In this document: positions 35,432 to 45,039 of the stretch, piece after piece
Position numbering within the stretch: the stretch's first letter is position 1
How the letters are laid out: every line of letters begins with the position of its first letter
DNA from: Lojkania enalia
Taxonomy: Eukaryota > Ascomycota > Dothideomycetes > Pleosporales
Direction: 5' to 3'
Length of the DNA stretch: 64,000 nt
NCBI GenBank assembly: GCA_010094045.1
Contig: ML986612.1
Location: forward strand, 80,440 to 144,439
Notes under the pieces: model-generated
What the model saw: the letters and a program-made list of their open reading frames with translations, nothing else
What the model was told of the DNA's origin: nothing
The model's database searches: none
Made by a program: the position numbers and the translations under genes

Positions 35432-36436
35432 TCATAAACTCTTCTCAACTTCCATAACTTCTCGGATGCCCTCTGCCACGGCATCAACCTTCTCCTGCGG
35501 GAGCCTCTTGAGCGGTTGGCGAGGGTAGCCCCCATAGCCGTAATAGGACTGGATGGCAGATTTGGTTCCCGGGATAGCGGCTTTGGTAAGAACCCAGTCG
35601 CCTTTGCTGAGAACTTTCTGCAACGTGAGGGCTTCGTCGTACTTGCCCTCCGCCCACAAGTTCCAGACTTTAACGCAAGTTTTCGGGATCACGTTGGCGC
35701 CGCCGGCGATGATTCCCGAGCCACCGCTAGCAGCCGTTTGGGCAGTGAAGTCAGCCATACCACCAAAGGCCATATAGCCGCTTCCTTGGCTTTTAAATGT
35801 GGTAGCATTCGTAGCCAAAGCCACTCGCGTTAGCTTTCCGGTGTTACCGCACGTGAATTTTGTTCCGACGATGTTGGGGTGTTTAGCAAGCTTGATCAGG
35901 AGATCGCTGTCCATGTCTATGCCAGCAACAGCTCCCGGATAATTGTACAGAATAATAGGAAGTGGCGAGCCATCAGCAACTTTGGTGAAATATTCATACA
36001 AGGCCTCTTCGTCCATGGCGTAGCGGTAATAGCTCGGCGGCACAAGGAGAACATATTCACCGCCAGCAGCAGCGGCCTCGTTGCATAATTCGATTGTGAG
36101 CTTAATTCCGTGCTCAGAAGCTCCTACGATTACTGGTACATCATGGAATCCTGCTTCATCCAGGGCCTCGCGGGTTGCTCGTGTGACAGCAGCTTTCTCG
36201 GCGCGTGAGAGGTGGACGGCTTCGCCATTGGAACCCATAGTTACGAGCCCAACAAGGCCGGCTTCAGCGAGGCGTACGGCATGTTTGCGGATCGAGGCAA
36301 TATCGAGTTCCTCAGTCTCGGGGTCGAAGAATGTCATTGTTGGTGAATAGATCCCAGGACGAAGAGGCGTACAAGACCTGGCATGGCCATTTGAAACGCC
36401 ATTAGCATGTCCGTTGGCGGTGCCGCTTGCAGTCAT
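35432..36436 (-). CDS. gaaC: 2-keto-3-deoxy-L-galactonate aldolase (GaaC/LGA1 type)
   Basis: A single exon on the minus strand encodes 334 residues. The frame is open 45 bases further 5' but the first in-frame ATG is at 36436. The protein has the DHDPS/NAL (DapA) barrel: GSNGEA (residues 68-73) binds the keto acid, YNYPG gives the catalytic Tyr164, and VGTKFTC gives the Schiff-base Lys193. Fungal members with this sequence cleave 2-keto-3-deoxy-L-galactonate to pyruvate and L-glyceraldehyde, the third step of D-galacturonate breakdown. The head-to-head position next to a GaaA-type reductase supports this over other DapA functions such as L-rhamnonate or hydroxyproline breakdown. The N-terminal 20 residues are Gly/Asn-rich, without a targeting signal, so it is likely cytosolic. 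Confidence 0.85.
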   Translation of the reverse strand: MTASGTANGHANGVSNGHARSCTPLRPGIYSPTMTFFDPETEELDIASIRKHAVRLAEAGLVGLVTMGSNGEAVHLSRAEKAAVTRATREALDEAGFHDVPVIVGASEHGIKLTIELCNEAAAAGGEYVLLVPPSYYRYAMDEEALYEYFTKVADGSPLPIILYNYPGAVAGIDMDSDLLIKLAKHPNIVGTKFTCGNTGKLTRVALATNATTFKSQGSGYMAFGGMADFTAQTAASGGSGIIAGGANVIPKTCVKVWNLWAEGKYDEALTLQKVLSKGDWVLTKAAIPGTKSAIQSYYGYGGYPRQPLKRLPQEKVDAVAEGIREVMEVEKSL

Positions 36437-37369
36437 ACTGTATACGAGGGACGAATGGAATGCTAGATCGAAAGAGCCCACGGAGAAGAAGAACGCTGGG
36501 GAAACGGAGAAGAAAAGGAAAAGTTGTCAGTCAGTGTGCTCCACATACGAACTTTGGTCAGCGTTTAATATAATTGGGAACGGATGGCATTCGGTAGTGA
36601 TGTAGGCTCTGGACTAGCCGCAGCCCAACAGCCATCCCGCCTCTGACAGTCTGCTCCATTCTCTCAATGTCTAAAGCTTTCCAACGCGCGGCGTTCATTC
36701 GCCGAAGACTGACAGAGTTTGACACAGCCAAAGCTAAAGGGACGGCTTGGATGCAGTGGCGGGCAGGGCTGTGGGCTGATGAGTGCTGTAAGGCGAGTTC
36801 GGCGCACAACCGCGCGAGATGCGGGACATGTTGCGGCCTTTTTCAAAGGGCAGTGACTAAAATTATCGAGCGCGTTATGGCACGTAATGGCTACTATGGT
36901 AGGGTGAATGTAGGACGTGGTCGCACCGCGTCAACGATCCTCAATGTTGGACAATGATGGAGCGGCCGGGGATAGATTTTCCACCAACCAGGGCGGCAGA
37001 CAGCGCGTGGGGTGCATTGCCTGTCTAGCCACGGCTGTCTTGGCCTGGGGAAGATTGCCATGGGATACATGGCGGGCAGACGCTGGCCGGCAAAATAGTC
37101 GTCGCGACGGGAGCTTCGCGCGACCTCAGTCGGCCTGCCCCTCATCGCCAATAATGAGAATATATTTTCCGTGCGTATCGATGGCTTCAGCCCTATGACT
37201 GTCAGTCGCCGATGCAGATGCCGATGTAGGTCGACGGGATGAGATGGCGACGGCTGCCTTGCCGCATCCGCCCTGAATTCACCCTTTCGCCCAGTCTCCG
37301 GAACGCATTCTCGCTGAAAGCTCCCAGTGGGACCCGGAAAGAACGTGTGACAACAACACGCGATCAACA
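36437..37369. promoter_or_regulatory. shared promoter of the aldolase/reductase pair
   Basis: This 0.93 kb stretch lies between two divergent start codons. In other ascomycetes gaaA and gaaC share such a promoter and are induced together by galacturonate. Visible elements are TCCACCAAC at 36980-36988 and a CGCCAAT string near 37145. Several GTGGGG/CTGGGG strings fit the general CreA core. Frames across the region overlap on both strands and are not protein-like. Confidence 0.6.
36980..36988 (+). promoter_or_regulatory. candidate GaaR-type box CCNCCAA
   Basis: TCCACCAAC contains the CCNCCAA core reported for galacturonate-responsive elements bound by GaaR; the final T of the longer consensus is C. 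It lies near the middle of the divergent promoter. Confidence 0.35.
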
Positions 37370-39030
37370 ATGGCACCTTTGGAGGTTCTGATGGTAGGTC
37401 CACTCTACGCCCCATTGGAGGACGGGCATTGCGGGATTTGCTTTTGCGCGAGTCCAGAGGATTGCCAGCGTTCACGCCATATGCATGCGTAGAATTCCTT
37501 TTGGCTGTCTCTGCTGCATTCGTCACACCGCCTGCTCCAATCGTTGCGAGAGAGCCCGCGCTGATGAGGCTTCCAGGTCGGTACCGGCGAGTACACGACG
37601 GGCTTTGTGGGTGGCGGAGCTTCCAAGTCAGACAAGAAAGTCGGCGTCGTGGGCCTGACACTCTTCGACCTGCGAAGGCGAGGGAAGGTGGGCAGGCTTG
37701 GAATGGTCGGAGTATCTGGCGACAAGTTCCCTGCAATCCGTGAGTGAACACGAGATCCAACGAAAGGAGCGCATCCGGCGGCATCACTAATCCGGTACAG
37801 GCGAGCACCTCCAGAAGAACATCTCGGAAGCCTACAATGGACTTGACGTGTCGTTCGAAGAATTCCCCAAGGAGGGAAAGCGTGACCCGGATGCGTACAA
37901 GACGGCAATCGATGCGCTCCCGAAAGGCAGTGCAAGTAAGTCGTCTGCCCTGGAGAAGCTCATCCCGAATTGACAACCCGGATAGTAACCATCTTCACCC
38001 CGGACACAACCCACTATCCCATTGCCTTGTACGCCGTAGAGCACGGTATCCACGTCCTTGTTACAAAGCCGGCCGTCAAGCTCCTCGAACACCACCAGCA
38101 GCTCCTCGACGCAGCGCGGGAAAACAATGTCTTTGTCTATGTCGAGCACCACAAGCGCTTCGACCCCGCATACGCCGATGCACGATTCCGGGCCCAGAAG
38201 TTAGGCGACTTCAACTACTTCTACTCGTACATGAGCCAGCCCAAGTAAGTCCCACAGCATTCGGGGGCAGTGGATGGCAGAAAAACTGATCTATGTTTGC
38301 GTGTGCAGGAGCCAATTAGAAACCTTCAAAGCATGGGCCGGCAAAGACAGCGATATTTCCTACTACCTCAACTCCCACCACGTTGACATCTGCGAATCCA
38401 TGGTTCCGGAGTTCAAGCCAGCGCGTGTAACGGGCAGCGCGGCCAGGGGAATCGCAACCCATCTTGGCTGTGCCCCCGAAACTGAAGATACCATCACCGT
38501 CATGGTGGACTGGGTGAAGAAGAGTGACCCTAGCAGGCGAGCAACTGGCGTATATACGGCAAGCTGGGCAGCGCCGCAAAAGGCTGGCGTGCACTCGAAC
38601 CAGTATTTCCACTACATGGCTAGTAAGGGTGAGATTAGAGTGAATCAGGCTAAGCGCGGCTACGATGTCACGGATGATGATGCCGGGCTACTATGGTATA
38701 ACCCGTAAGTCTCACGTTTTTATCTATTACGCGTGAGCTCGGCTATGTGCTGATGTCCCATTAAGATTCTATATGAAGTATGCCCCTGATGAAGAAGGCA
38801 ACTTCGCTGGCCAGACCGGTTATGGCTACATTTCTTTTGAGAAATTTGTAGATGCTGTAAATGCGCTCAATGCAGGCAGAACCACCCTTGATCAGCTCGA
38901 TGAGCGCCCTATTCCGACGCTGAAGAACACAATCGCCACAACGGCAATCCTAGAAGCAGGTCGGAGATCAATTGATGAAAATCGTCCTATCGAGATAATT
39001 GAGGAGAATGGCAAGTGGTCTTTGAAGTAA
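37370..39030 (+). CDS. gaaA: D-galacturonate reductase, Gfo/Idh/MocA family (GaaA type)
   Basis: Six exons (37370-37393, 37577-37739, 37801-37935, 37986-38244, 38309-38704, 38766-39030) give 413 residues. The start MAPLEVLM joins across intron 1 to [14 protein letters not shown], the Rossmann NAD(P)H-binding loop. [21 protein letters not shown] and VLVTKPAVK (the family's EKP site, here TKP) follow, then [13 protein letters not shown] at the catalytic face. The enzyme reduces D-galacturonate to L-galactonate, the first step of the fungal pectin-monomer pathway. The assignment rests on similarity of motifs and the divergent aldolase partner. Intron 1 (183 bp) carries a perfect galacturonate-type box. 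A generic Gfo/Idh dehydrogenase is the alternative. Confidence 0.82.
37414..37422 (-). promoter_or_regulatory. candidate GaaR-type box in intron 1 of the reductase
   Basis: ATTGGAGGA on the + strand reads TCCTCCAAT on the minus strand, a full match to the YCCNCCAAT form of the galacturonate-responsive element. It lies 20 bases inside intron 1, about 45 bases after the start codon. Confidence 0.35.
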
Positions 39031-42000
39031 GCGCAAAAAAAACTGTATCATACAATATCAATTCTCCCAAATCTCATGGTTTAGAAATTTTGGTTTGGAA
39101 GAATTCTACACCGGACATGTCCTTTGCTGCAAAGAGTATGATTCCAATGAATTATTTAGCAAAGTATGCCATTATGTCTGCCTCTCGTTGCAACCTCGGC
39201 CAATATGAGATTTAAGTTCTCCTCTCCCCCCCCCCCCCCCCCAAAAAAAAAAGCCCCCCTTCGCAAGTGCAACCCTAAGCGATTGCATACATCTACCGTG
39301 ATACAGAAAATGAAAGAGGCATTGAGTATATAGCTATCGGCTCTTAACTAGATACGACCTCGTCAGACATGGCCAGAACCATTGCCGAGGGGAGCACCAA
39401 CGCTCAAGAACCGGCCATTCTTTGTTACTCATGCTTGGTGGCACCATGACCGGAAAGGCGTTGTCTAGAGTAGCGCATTGTTATACTCTAAAAGAAGTCA
39501 ATCGCGAATACAAGGGTATTGCTTATTTTGCTTGCTTTTGTTCCTATCTATGATCGCGGTGGGACTTAAAAAGTATGGTATGACAGAACTGTTCTTTACT
39601 CTAAAACAAGAGCAAAAATCGACAAAGATTTTCGTTGTGCCATTAATTTCGGGGCACGTACTACTAAAACCATCTAGTACATTCTGATGCCCTTCATCCC
39701 CGAGTCGGTTCTACCAAATAAGGAATCAACTACTAATACGAGCCTTTCTCTAAAAGTCTGCAGATATATTCTCAATGTCTCACTCGGTAGCGTCTATTGG
39801 AACGTCGATCAACTAGAATACTATAATGCCTCATCGAATGTCTTTCTTTGTGGGTTCCAGCTTGCTATTTGAACTGGCGGTTGACCAAAATATATTAACT
39901 CCACGAGTCATGTCGTAGCCCTCAAGCTTCTGTCTCAACCAACAGCTGAGTAAAACATTAGGGAGCTTTATCGATTACTCGTGGTGGAGAGTAGCATCGT
40001 TTTAACCAGCGCTTTACAAAACCATGAGGAGACTCTCCCATGTTTTCCCATTCGCTGTGCGCTACTAAGGTCCCAATTTACGCGATATGTTTCTTCTACT
40101 AAGACATTATTCTGGAGTTAAAACCGTTGTACTGGAAAACCTCAAGTCTCAGGTCATATACTTCGAGCTGAGGGATCTCAAACAAAAGGACGGGGCATCT
40201 AAAAACATTTCTAGCGGTTGACTAATTAGCGTCAGAGTTACCTTTTTGTTACTTGACTCAGATAAAAAAACTACGGCTTACATTTTAGTCTCTGAATACT
40301 CCGAAATACTAAAGTTAACTCTTTGTCTATGCGTTATTTCAACCAAAAATCATCAAATCTTAATAGTTATTACTTGAATAACTGATTAGACGAAAGCTCG
40401 CACACAATAATATTTCTAAAAGTTAAGAAGCTGGAAATGATTTGGAATTTAAGTAAAGCAATATAAGACTTCGCCTGATGGTATAAATTCTAAAAATCTG
40501 GCCCGCCACGCCTAATGGATCAGCTCGGTTTCGAGTTTTCTGTTGCTTGGTTTTGATAACTCGAAGTCTGGAAACAGAGCAAGCTTATGGTTTTTCTATT
40601 TGCCTTGAGCAAGATAGTTCGCAAGGCTACTCTTCAAGGTAACAATGCGCTAGCAAAATAGACGCCCTGCTGTTGATGTCTAGAAACTAGGCTAAACTTG
40701 AGCCATTCATGCATCGTAAAAGCAGAATGGAGATTTGTGAATGCGAATTCTTGATAGCCTTTGTTTGTCCTTGTGCCTTCGATGGATATTTAAACTTACG
40801 AGAGGAATAGCCCCAGATATTTCAACACCTAGTCCCCTCTTACGATTCCCGTTATATGATATGGGGTATCCAAGGAAATTACTATAGAGCTTGATAGGGA
40901 TAGGTACTTGACATAAATTGCCAAATATGGAATATTTAGATGGGGAAAAGGAAATACATATCTGCTGATATCCAGGGTTTTCAAGAAGGATTTGCCATTA
41001 TAGTAAAGCAGAAATGAATTCAATCTGTAGTGGTAGGGACTATCACATGGCCTTGAAGAATTCTTGCATTGTTGCAATGGTGTAAGATTAAATCTACTAA
41101 CGGGCAGATGGGCAGTAGACCAATTCATCCACCAGATGTGAATTGTAGTCGTTGGTTAGCTTACGAGCTATTATGATGACACTGTGCTCGCTATTAGGAG
41201 CACTCTATCGTATTTGACAGCCTTAGGACATAAGTACTACATATCCTAAACGTAGAGATCGCATATGATTTTCGACAGATAAGGCAGTCAGTGCCTCATT
41301 TACGCCGCACTAGTGATCAAATATGTAACTACGCGGTAAAATAGTCAATGTGCAGCGGGTATTCCAGTTGGCCTTTTATCTTGAGAGAGAGGTTACATTG
41401 TAATAACTTGTCATCCTGGCTACTTGTTTGCGGATCCAAGCTCCCCGAGGCCATTCAGACGCTCACGTAACAGCCATGCAGCCTAGAGGCGGGTGATTGT
41501 ACCTTTGTTTCTGCTTATATAAACGCACGTCCTATCTACTCTATCTTCCTCCGTAAAGATTCCGGGGTCTACTATTAAAGACTATCAGACTAAAATCTAC
41601 AAAAAAATTATGGGCACTATTGTTGGATGGTTTTTTCCTTGGACTAAAATCACAATCACTCGCCGCTTCAGTGAGTAGGTTTCTAAGCTAGAAGCACTAA
41701 AATCCTCAAATATTCAACTCTAAAAGCTCTCTCCTTCAAACATAATGGCTTTAGTTTCTAAAATTACCCGCCATCAACAACGATGGCACCAATTAAAAGC
41801 GCCCAACCTCGCTATCAGACTCTTGATATATTATTCTTTCATCGTCTTAAACTAAAAGATCTCGGAGCTACTACCCATGTTGACCATCTGATTCATTCTT
41901 TTCGGACTAAATAGTAGCGACTCTTCAATCAATACCTCTTAACTAGATAACCTTACCTAGAAGGGAAAATATAAGGACATGGGCTTGAAACAAATCACTA

Positions 42001-42217
42001 GAAGGAGCATATAAAAAGCACAGGATCTCGAATCAGTTACTAAAACATTTTAAAATTAATCCTTATCTATTTTGCTTTGCTCGTCATTCCTGAAGACAAA
42101 CACACGACTGTCAAACTTCAGACTAAAAGAATTCTATAGGCCATTCAATGCCCCCACTTCTAAAGAATTAGAAAGATTCTTCAGTTCCCTCGATGCCTGC
42201 TATGCTCCCTAATATTA

Positions 42218-42482
42218 AAACAAGATCGCGGTCTCCTTCATGGCTAGGTTAAAATAGTTGCCGGAGCCATTCCATCCTCCACTGCTGAAAAACTAGAAAT
42301 ACCTTCGCTTCCATAAATTTCCTTCATCCCCGCTGCTAAAGGAAGGTCTAAATTTCCGTTATGGGTGGGCGTTTCTACTAAGAAGTTATCTAAGTAAACA
42401 CTATTTATTTACATTAATAAAGGAAGGCCGCGACCTCTGTTTATAGGCAGGCGTTTAGATAAGAAAAGGTGTCTAAGTCGAT
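42218..42482 (+). repeat. three diverged units of about 65-80 bp
   Basis: Segments at about 42218-42256, 42338-42401 and 42418-42482 share an order of elements. The last two both begin AAAGGAAGG, continue to TTCCGTTATGGGTGGGCG or CTCTGTTTATAGGCAGGCG, then GTTT, (A/C)TAAGAA and TCTAAGT. The first matches only in part. They may be repeated codon blocks of a decayed gene or a minisatellite. Confidence 0.4.
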
Positions 42483-42757
42483 GCACTTTCTTTCCCTCGA
42501 CCAAAAGCTACCTAAAGCTCTATACATGTTAAGATTCTAGACTAGAAATCTCATATTAATCGCGTAATGCTTGTCATCTTCACTAAAAGCAGACTTTAAG
42601 TTCCCAGATGGCCGAGTATTTAGAATAAACCTGTTTTTTTTTTTTCAGCACAGTAATGCTTGTTATTTCCTTCTACTAGGAACCGCTTTTAAGTCTATGG
42701 CAAGCTGTATATATAGACTGAAAAAAATTTCGTCATAATAGTACTATTTATATCGTC

Positions 42758-42789
42758 TTACTTTTTTTTTATAAAAAAAAAAAAAGTAA
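42758..42789. repeat. A/T hairpin-forming inverted repeat
   Basis: TTAC followed by nine T, then ATA and a run of A ending in GTAA, forms a near-perfect inverted repeat of about 13 bp arms in very AT-rich sequence. Confidence 0.7.
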
Positions 42790-43498
42790 ATCTAGATAAA
42801 AAAATAACAAAAAGTTTTGCAATATCTTCCTTCTAAAAAGAATATACAGCAAAACAGATGACTAGAACTTCCCGACTAAAGACCTCTTTCAGTCATCCAA
42901 ATAGCCTAAAATCCCTAAATAAGCATCGATCAAATTTTGCTCTACCAGAGACCTACTTGATCATTCTGCATGTCTAAAAAATACAGAAGCGGTAAACCAT
43001 ATCCAATTACCTACATCCACCTGGTAAAATCGCAACAGAAATTTTATATATAAATAGAATAGTATCCTCCTGTATACAACTCTATTAATTGAACTCAACT
43101 TCACTACTTTTAGTCTCCCCCAAGGGCATGAGTGGCGATATATCACATCGTTCAACCAAAAAAAAAAACAAAATTTTTTTTTTAAGAGACTCTTTTGTTT
43201 TAACATGCGGTATGAGTAGCGAGTATTTATTTCTAGTATGTTCCAGAACTGCGAATTGTTGGCAGCTTAAGCAGCGATCTACAATTAGTAGGATAGGCGC
43301 ACGTAGAATATGTCATGCCACGTTTGTGTAATAGATGCGCCACTCTTGGGGTACGGAATACTGGTAATGAGCAATTAAATGGATCTTCTCACATATCTAC
43401 GATACGTAATTTGGACTGCTCCATCTATGCAACATCGGTGCCCTTCCAAACCGTCTCCATGCGATACATTATCTCCAAGATATTGCTAACAATTATAT

Positions 43499-44727
43499 TC
43501 ACTGCCCATAAGCCGCCGACGACGACGCGTTACCCCGCTTCACTTTCTTCGACGTCCGACCACTCTTAGTCAATTTCGCAGCGGTTTCCTTTATAGCCTT
43601 CTCCTTCTCTTCATTGATGCCCATAGCCTTCTTTTCTTTCTCTGTCTTTGGATCATCCATACTCTTCGTTCTCGTTTTCGGTAGAAACTTGCCGACTCTG
43701 AGCTGATAGAGCTTATATTCGGGGTACTTCCCGGAAGTGATTAGCTCAGTTAGCCACGTGCTTGCTTGGAATAGTAGCAAATAACTCATTGCGCCGGCAA
43801 AAGTCCAATTCATAAACGTGAACGACTCGCAGCAGGACCACTGATACAAGCACACCCAAAAGGCCTGTTCGGCGGCAAAGTTCGGATGCCTCGAGTACGC
43901 CCACAGCCCGCTCGTATTGAAGCCTCGATCCAGCTGCGCCTGGGTGTAGCGATACTCCTGTGGAACCTTGGCACTTTCTCGGTATTTAGCCTTTGCCTGG
44001 TGGAAATTCCATTGTTGTTGGTCTGCGAAGAACTCGATGATGACGAGGAAGAACATGATCTTGGAGAAGGCACTGTCGTAGGTGGTCAGTTCGTCGCCGA
44101 TGATGCGGCCGCTGAGAAGGAGGATGTATGTAGGGGTGGTGATGAGCCAGAGAAGCATCTAATCATGTTAGAACCGGGCTTGTGTGGTTTGGAAGCCATA
44201 CTCACGCACTGCCCAAACGAGATGAAAGTGACGTTAAAGATGAACATCACGGTAGGGCCGGTATAGTCCTTCACAATTGCCCATCGATAATCCTCGGTCC
44301 CGATTTGGTATCCGCCTTTGCGCCAGTAGTTGTAGGTTAGTCGGATACCCCATAACATCGAAAGGGCCATCACATGGTTCAGTCGTTGAGTAGGAAGCCC
44401 CATGAGATGTGCCCACATCGTATAATGACCGATGAGTATGGCTGGCACGATACTCCATAGCCTGTCCACCTGCGAGTAGTTCTTGTTCACTTCCGAGACG
44501 ATCAACACGACCGGCGCGAGGAAGAGCACGAAGGCGAGGGCGGCGATGAGCGGATTGGTGGAAAGGTAGAGTTCTTTGAGGGCGTTGAGGTCGTCGATGC
44601 GTTCGAAAACCTTTTGAGGAAGTGCATAGAGCTCAGGGAGATATGGCTGGACAGTTTTCGTGAAGTCGCCGCATTCGGGGAGCAATGTAATGACGGGGAC
44701 CGTCATGGAGAGGGCCGGAGTGAGCAT
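43499..44727 (-). CDS. DUF1295 / steroid 5-alpha-reductase-like membrane protein
   Basis: Two exons on the minus strand (44727-44206 and 44158-43499) join in phase at FGQC|MLLWL; the product is 393 residues from MLTPALSMTVP, or 386 from the next Met at 44706. Several hydrophobic helices precede NKNYSQVDRLWSIVPAI. Then come GIRLTYNYWRKGGYQIGTEDYRW and, in exon 2, GLWAYSRHPNFAAEQAFW. The last contains the SRHPN-type signature of DUF1295 and the C-terminal steroid-dehydrogenase superfamily. It probably resides in the endoplasmic reticulum as a lipid or isoprenoid double-bond reductase; the substrate is unknown. The C-terminus is a Lys/Glu-rich cytosolic tail of about 50 residues. Confidence 0.87.
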
Positions 44728-45039
44728 GTCGCGGCTATATGATGGGCATCTAGAATCGAGAATAGAACGAGAAAAATGTGATACGGAACGAAAGCGACAC
44801 CCATGAAAATGATGCACCACGATCTCTCCCGACGATATCGGGTGTCGTCAGGATGCAAATGATTAGGTGAAGATTTGTTGATGAGGTCATTGGTTGCCGC
44901 GGCAATCGGAACGCTTGGATCTGCGCCGAGCAGTTCTTTATCGGCGTGTCTGTCGACACGGTTCCTGGCACGACGACGCGTCTTCACATGGGCAAGCCGA
45001 AGCCCTGCAATTCCTCTTGGACAAGTTGAATGAACAGCA
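44728..45039. promoter_or_regulatory. compact divergent promoter, DUF1295 gene and topoisomerase III
   Basis: Only 312 bp separates the two start codons, so both core promoters must lie here. No TATA box is obvious, and I see no coding frame with support. Confidence 0.5.

Larger units (their letters stand above)
39031..43498. other. AT-rich gene-less block, probably mutated repeat sequence
   Basis: About 4.5 kb with no supportable gene. It starts with C17A10 at 39226-39252 after the reductase. From about 39480 to 42950 it is AT-rich, with many CTAAAA and CTAGAA strings mostly in this orientation. The remains of diverged tandem units occur at 42218-42482. Frames are short. Strand-biased TG-to-TA change, as expected from repeat-induced point mutation of a former mobile element, would explain this. 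No terminal repeats or recognisable transposase or polymerase motifs were found. Confidence 0.5.

Noticed and set aside
36894..37976. 360-codon minus-strand frame over the reductase 5' half
   Set aside because: It is the antisense shadow of the GaaA-type exons and shared promoter; the plus-strand splice model gives a clear Rossmann enzyme.
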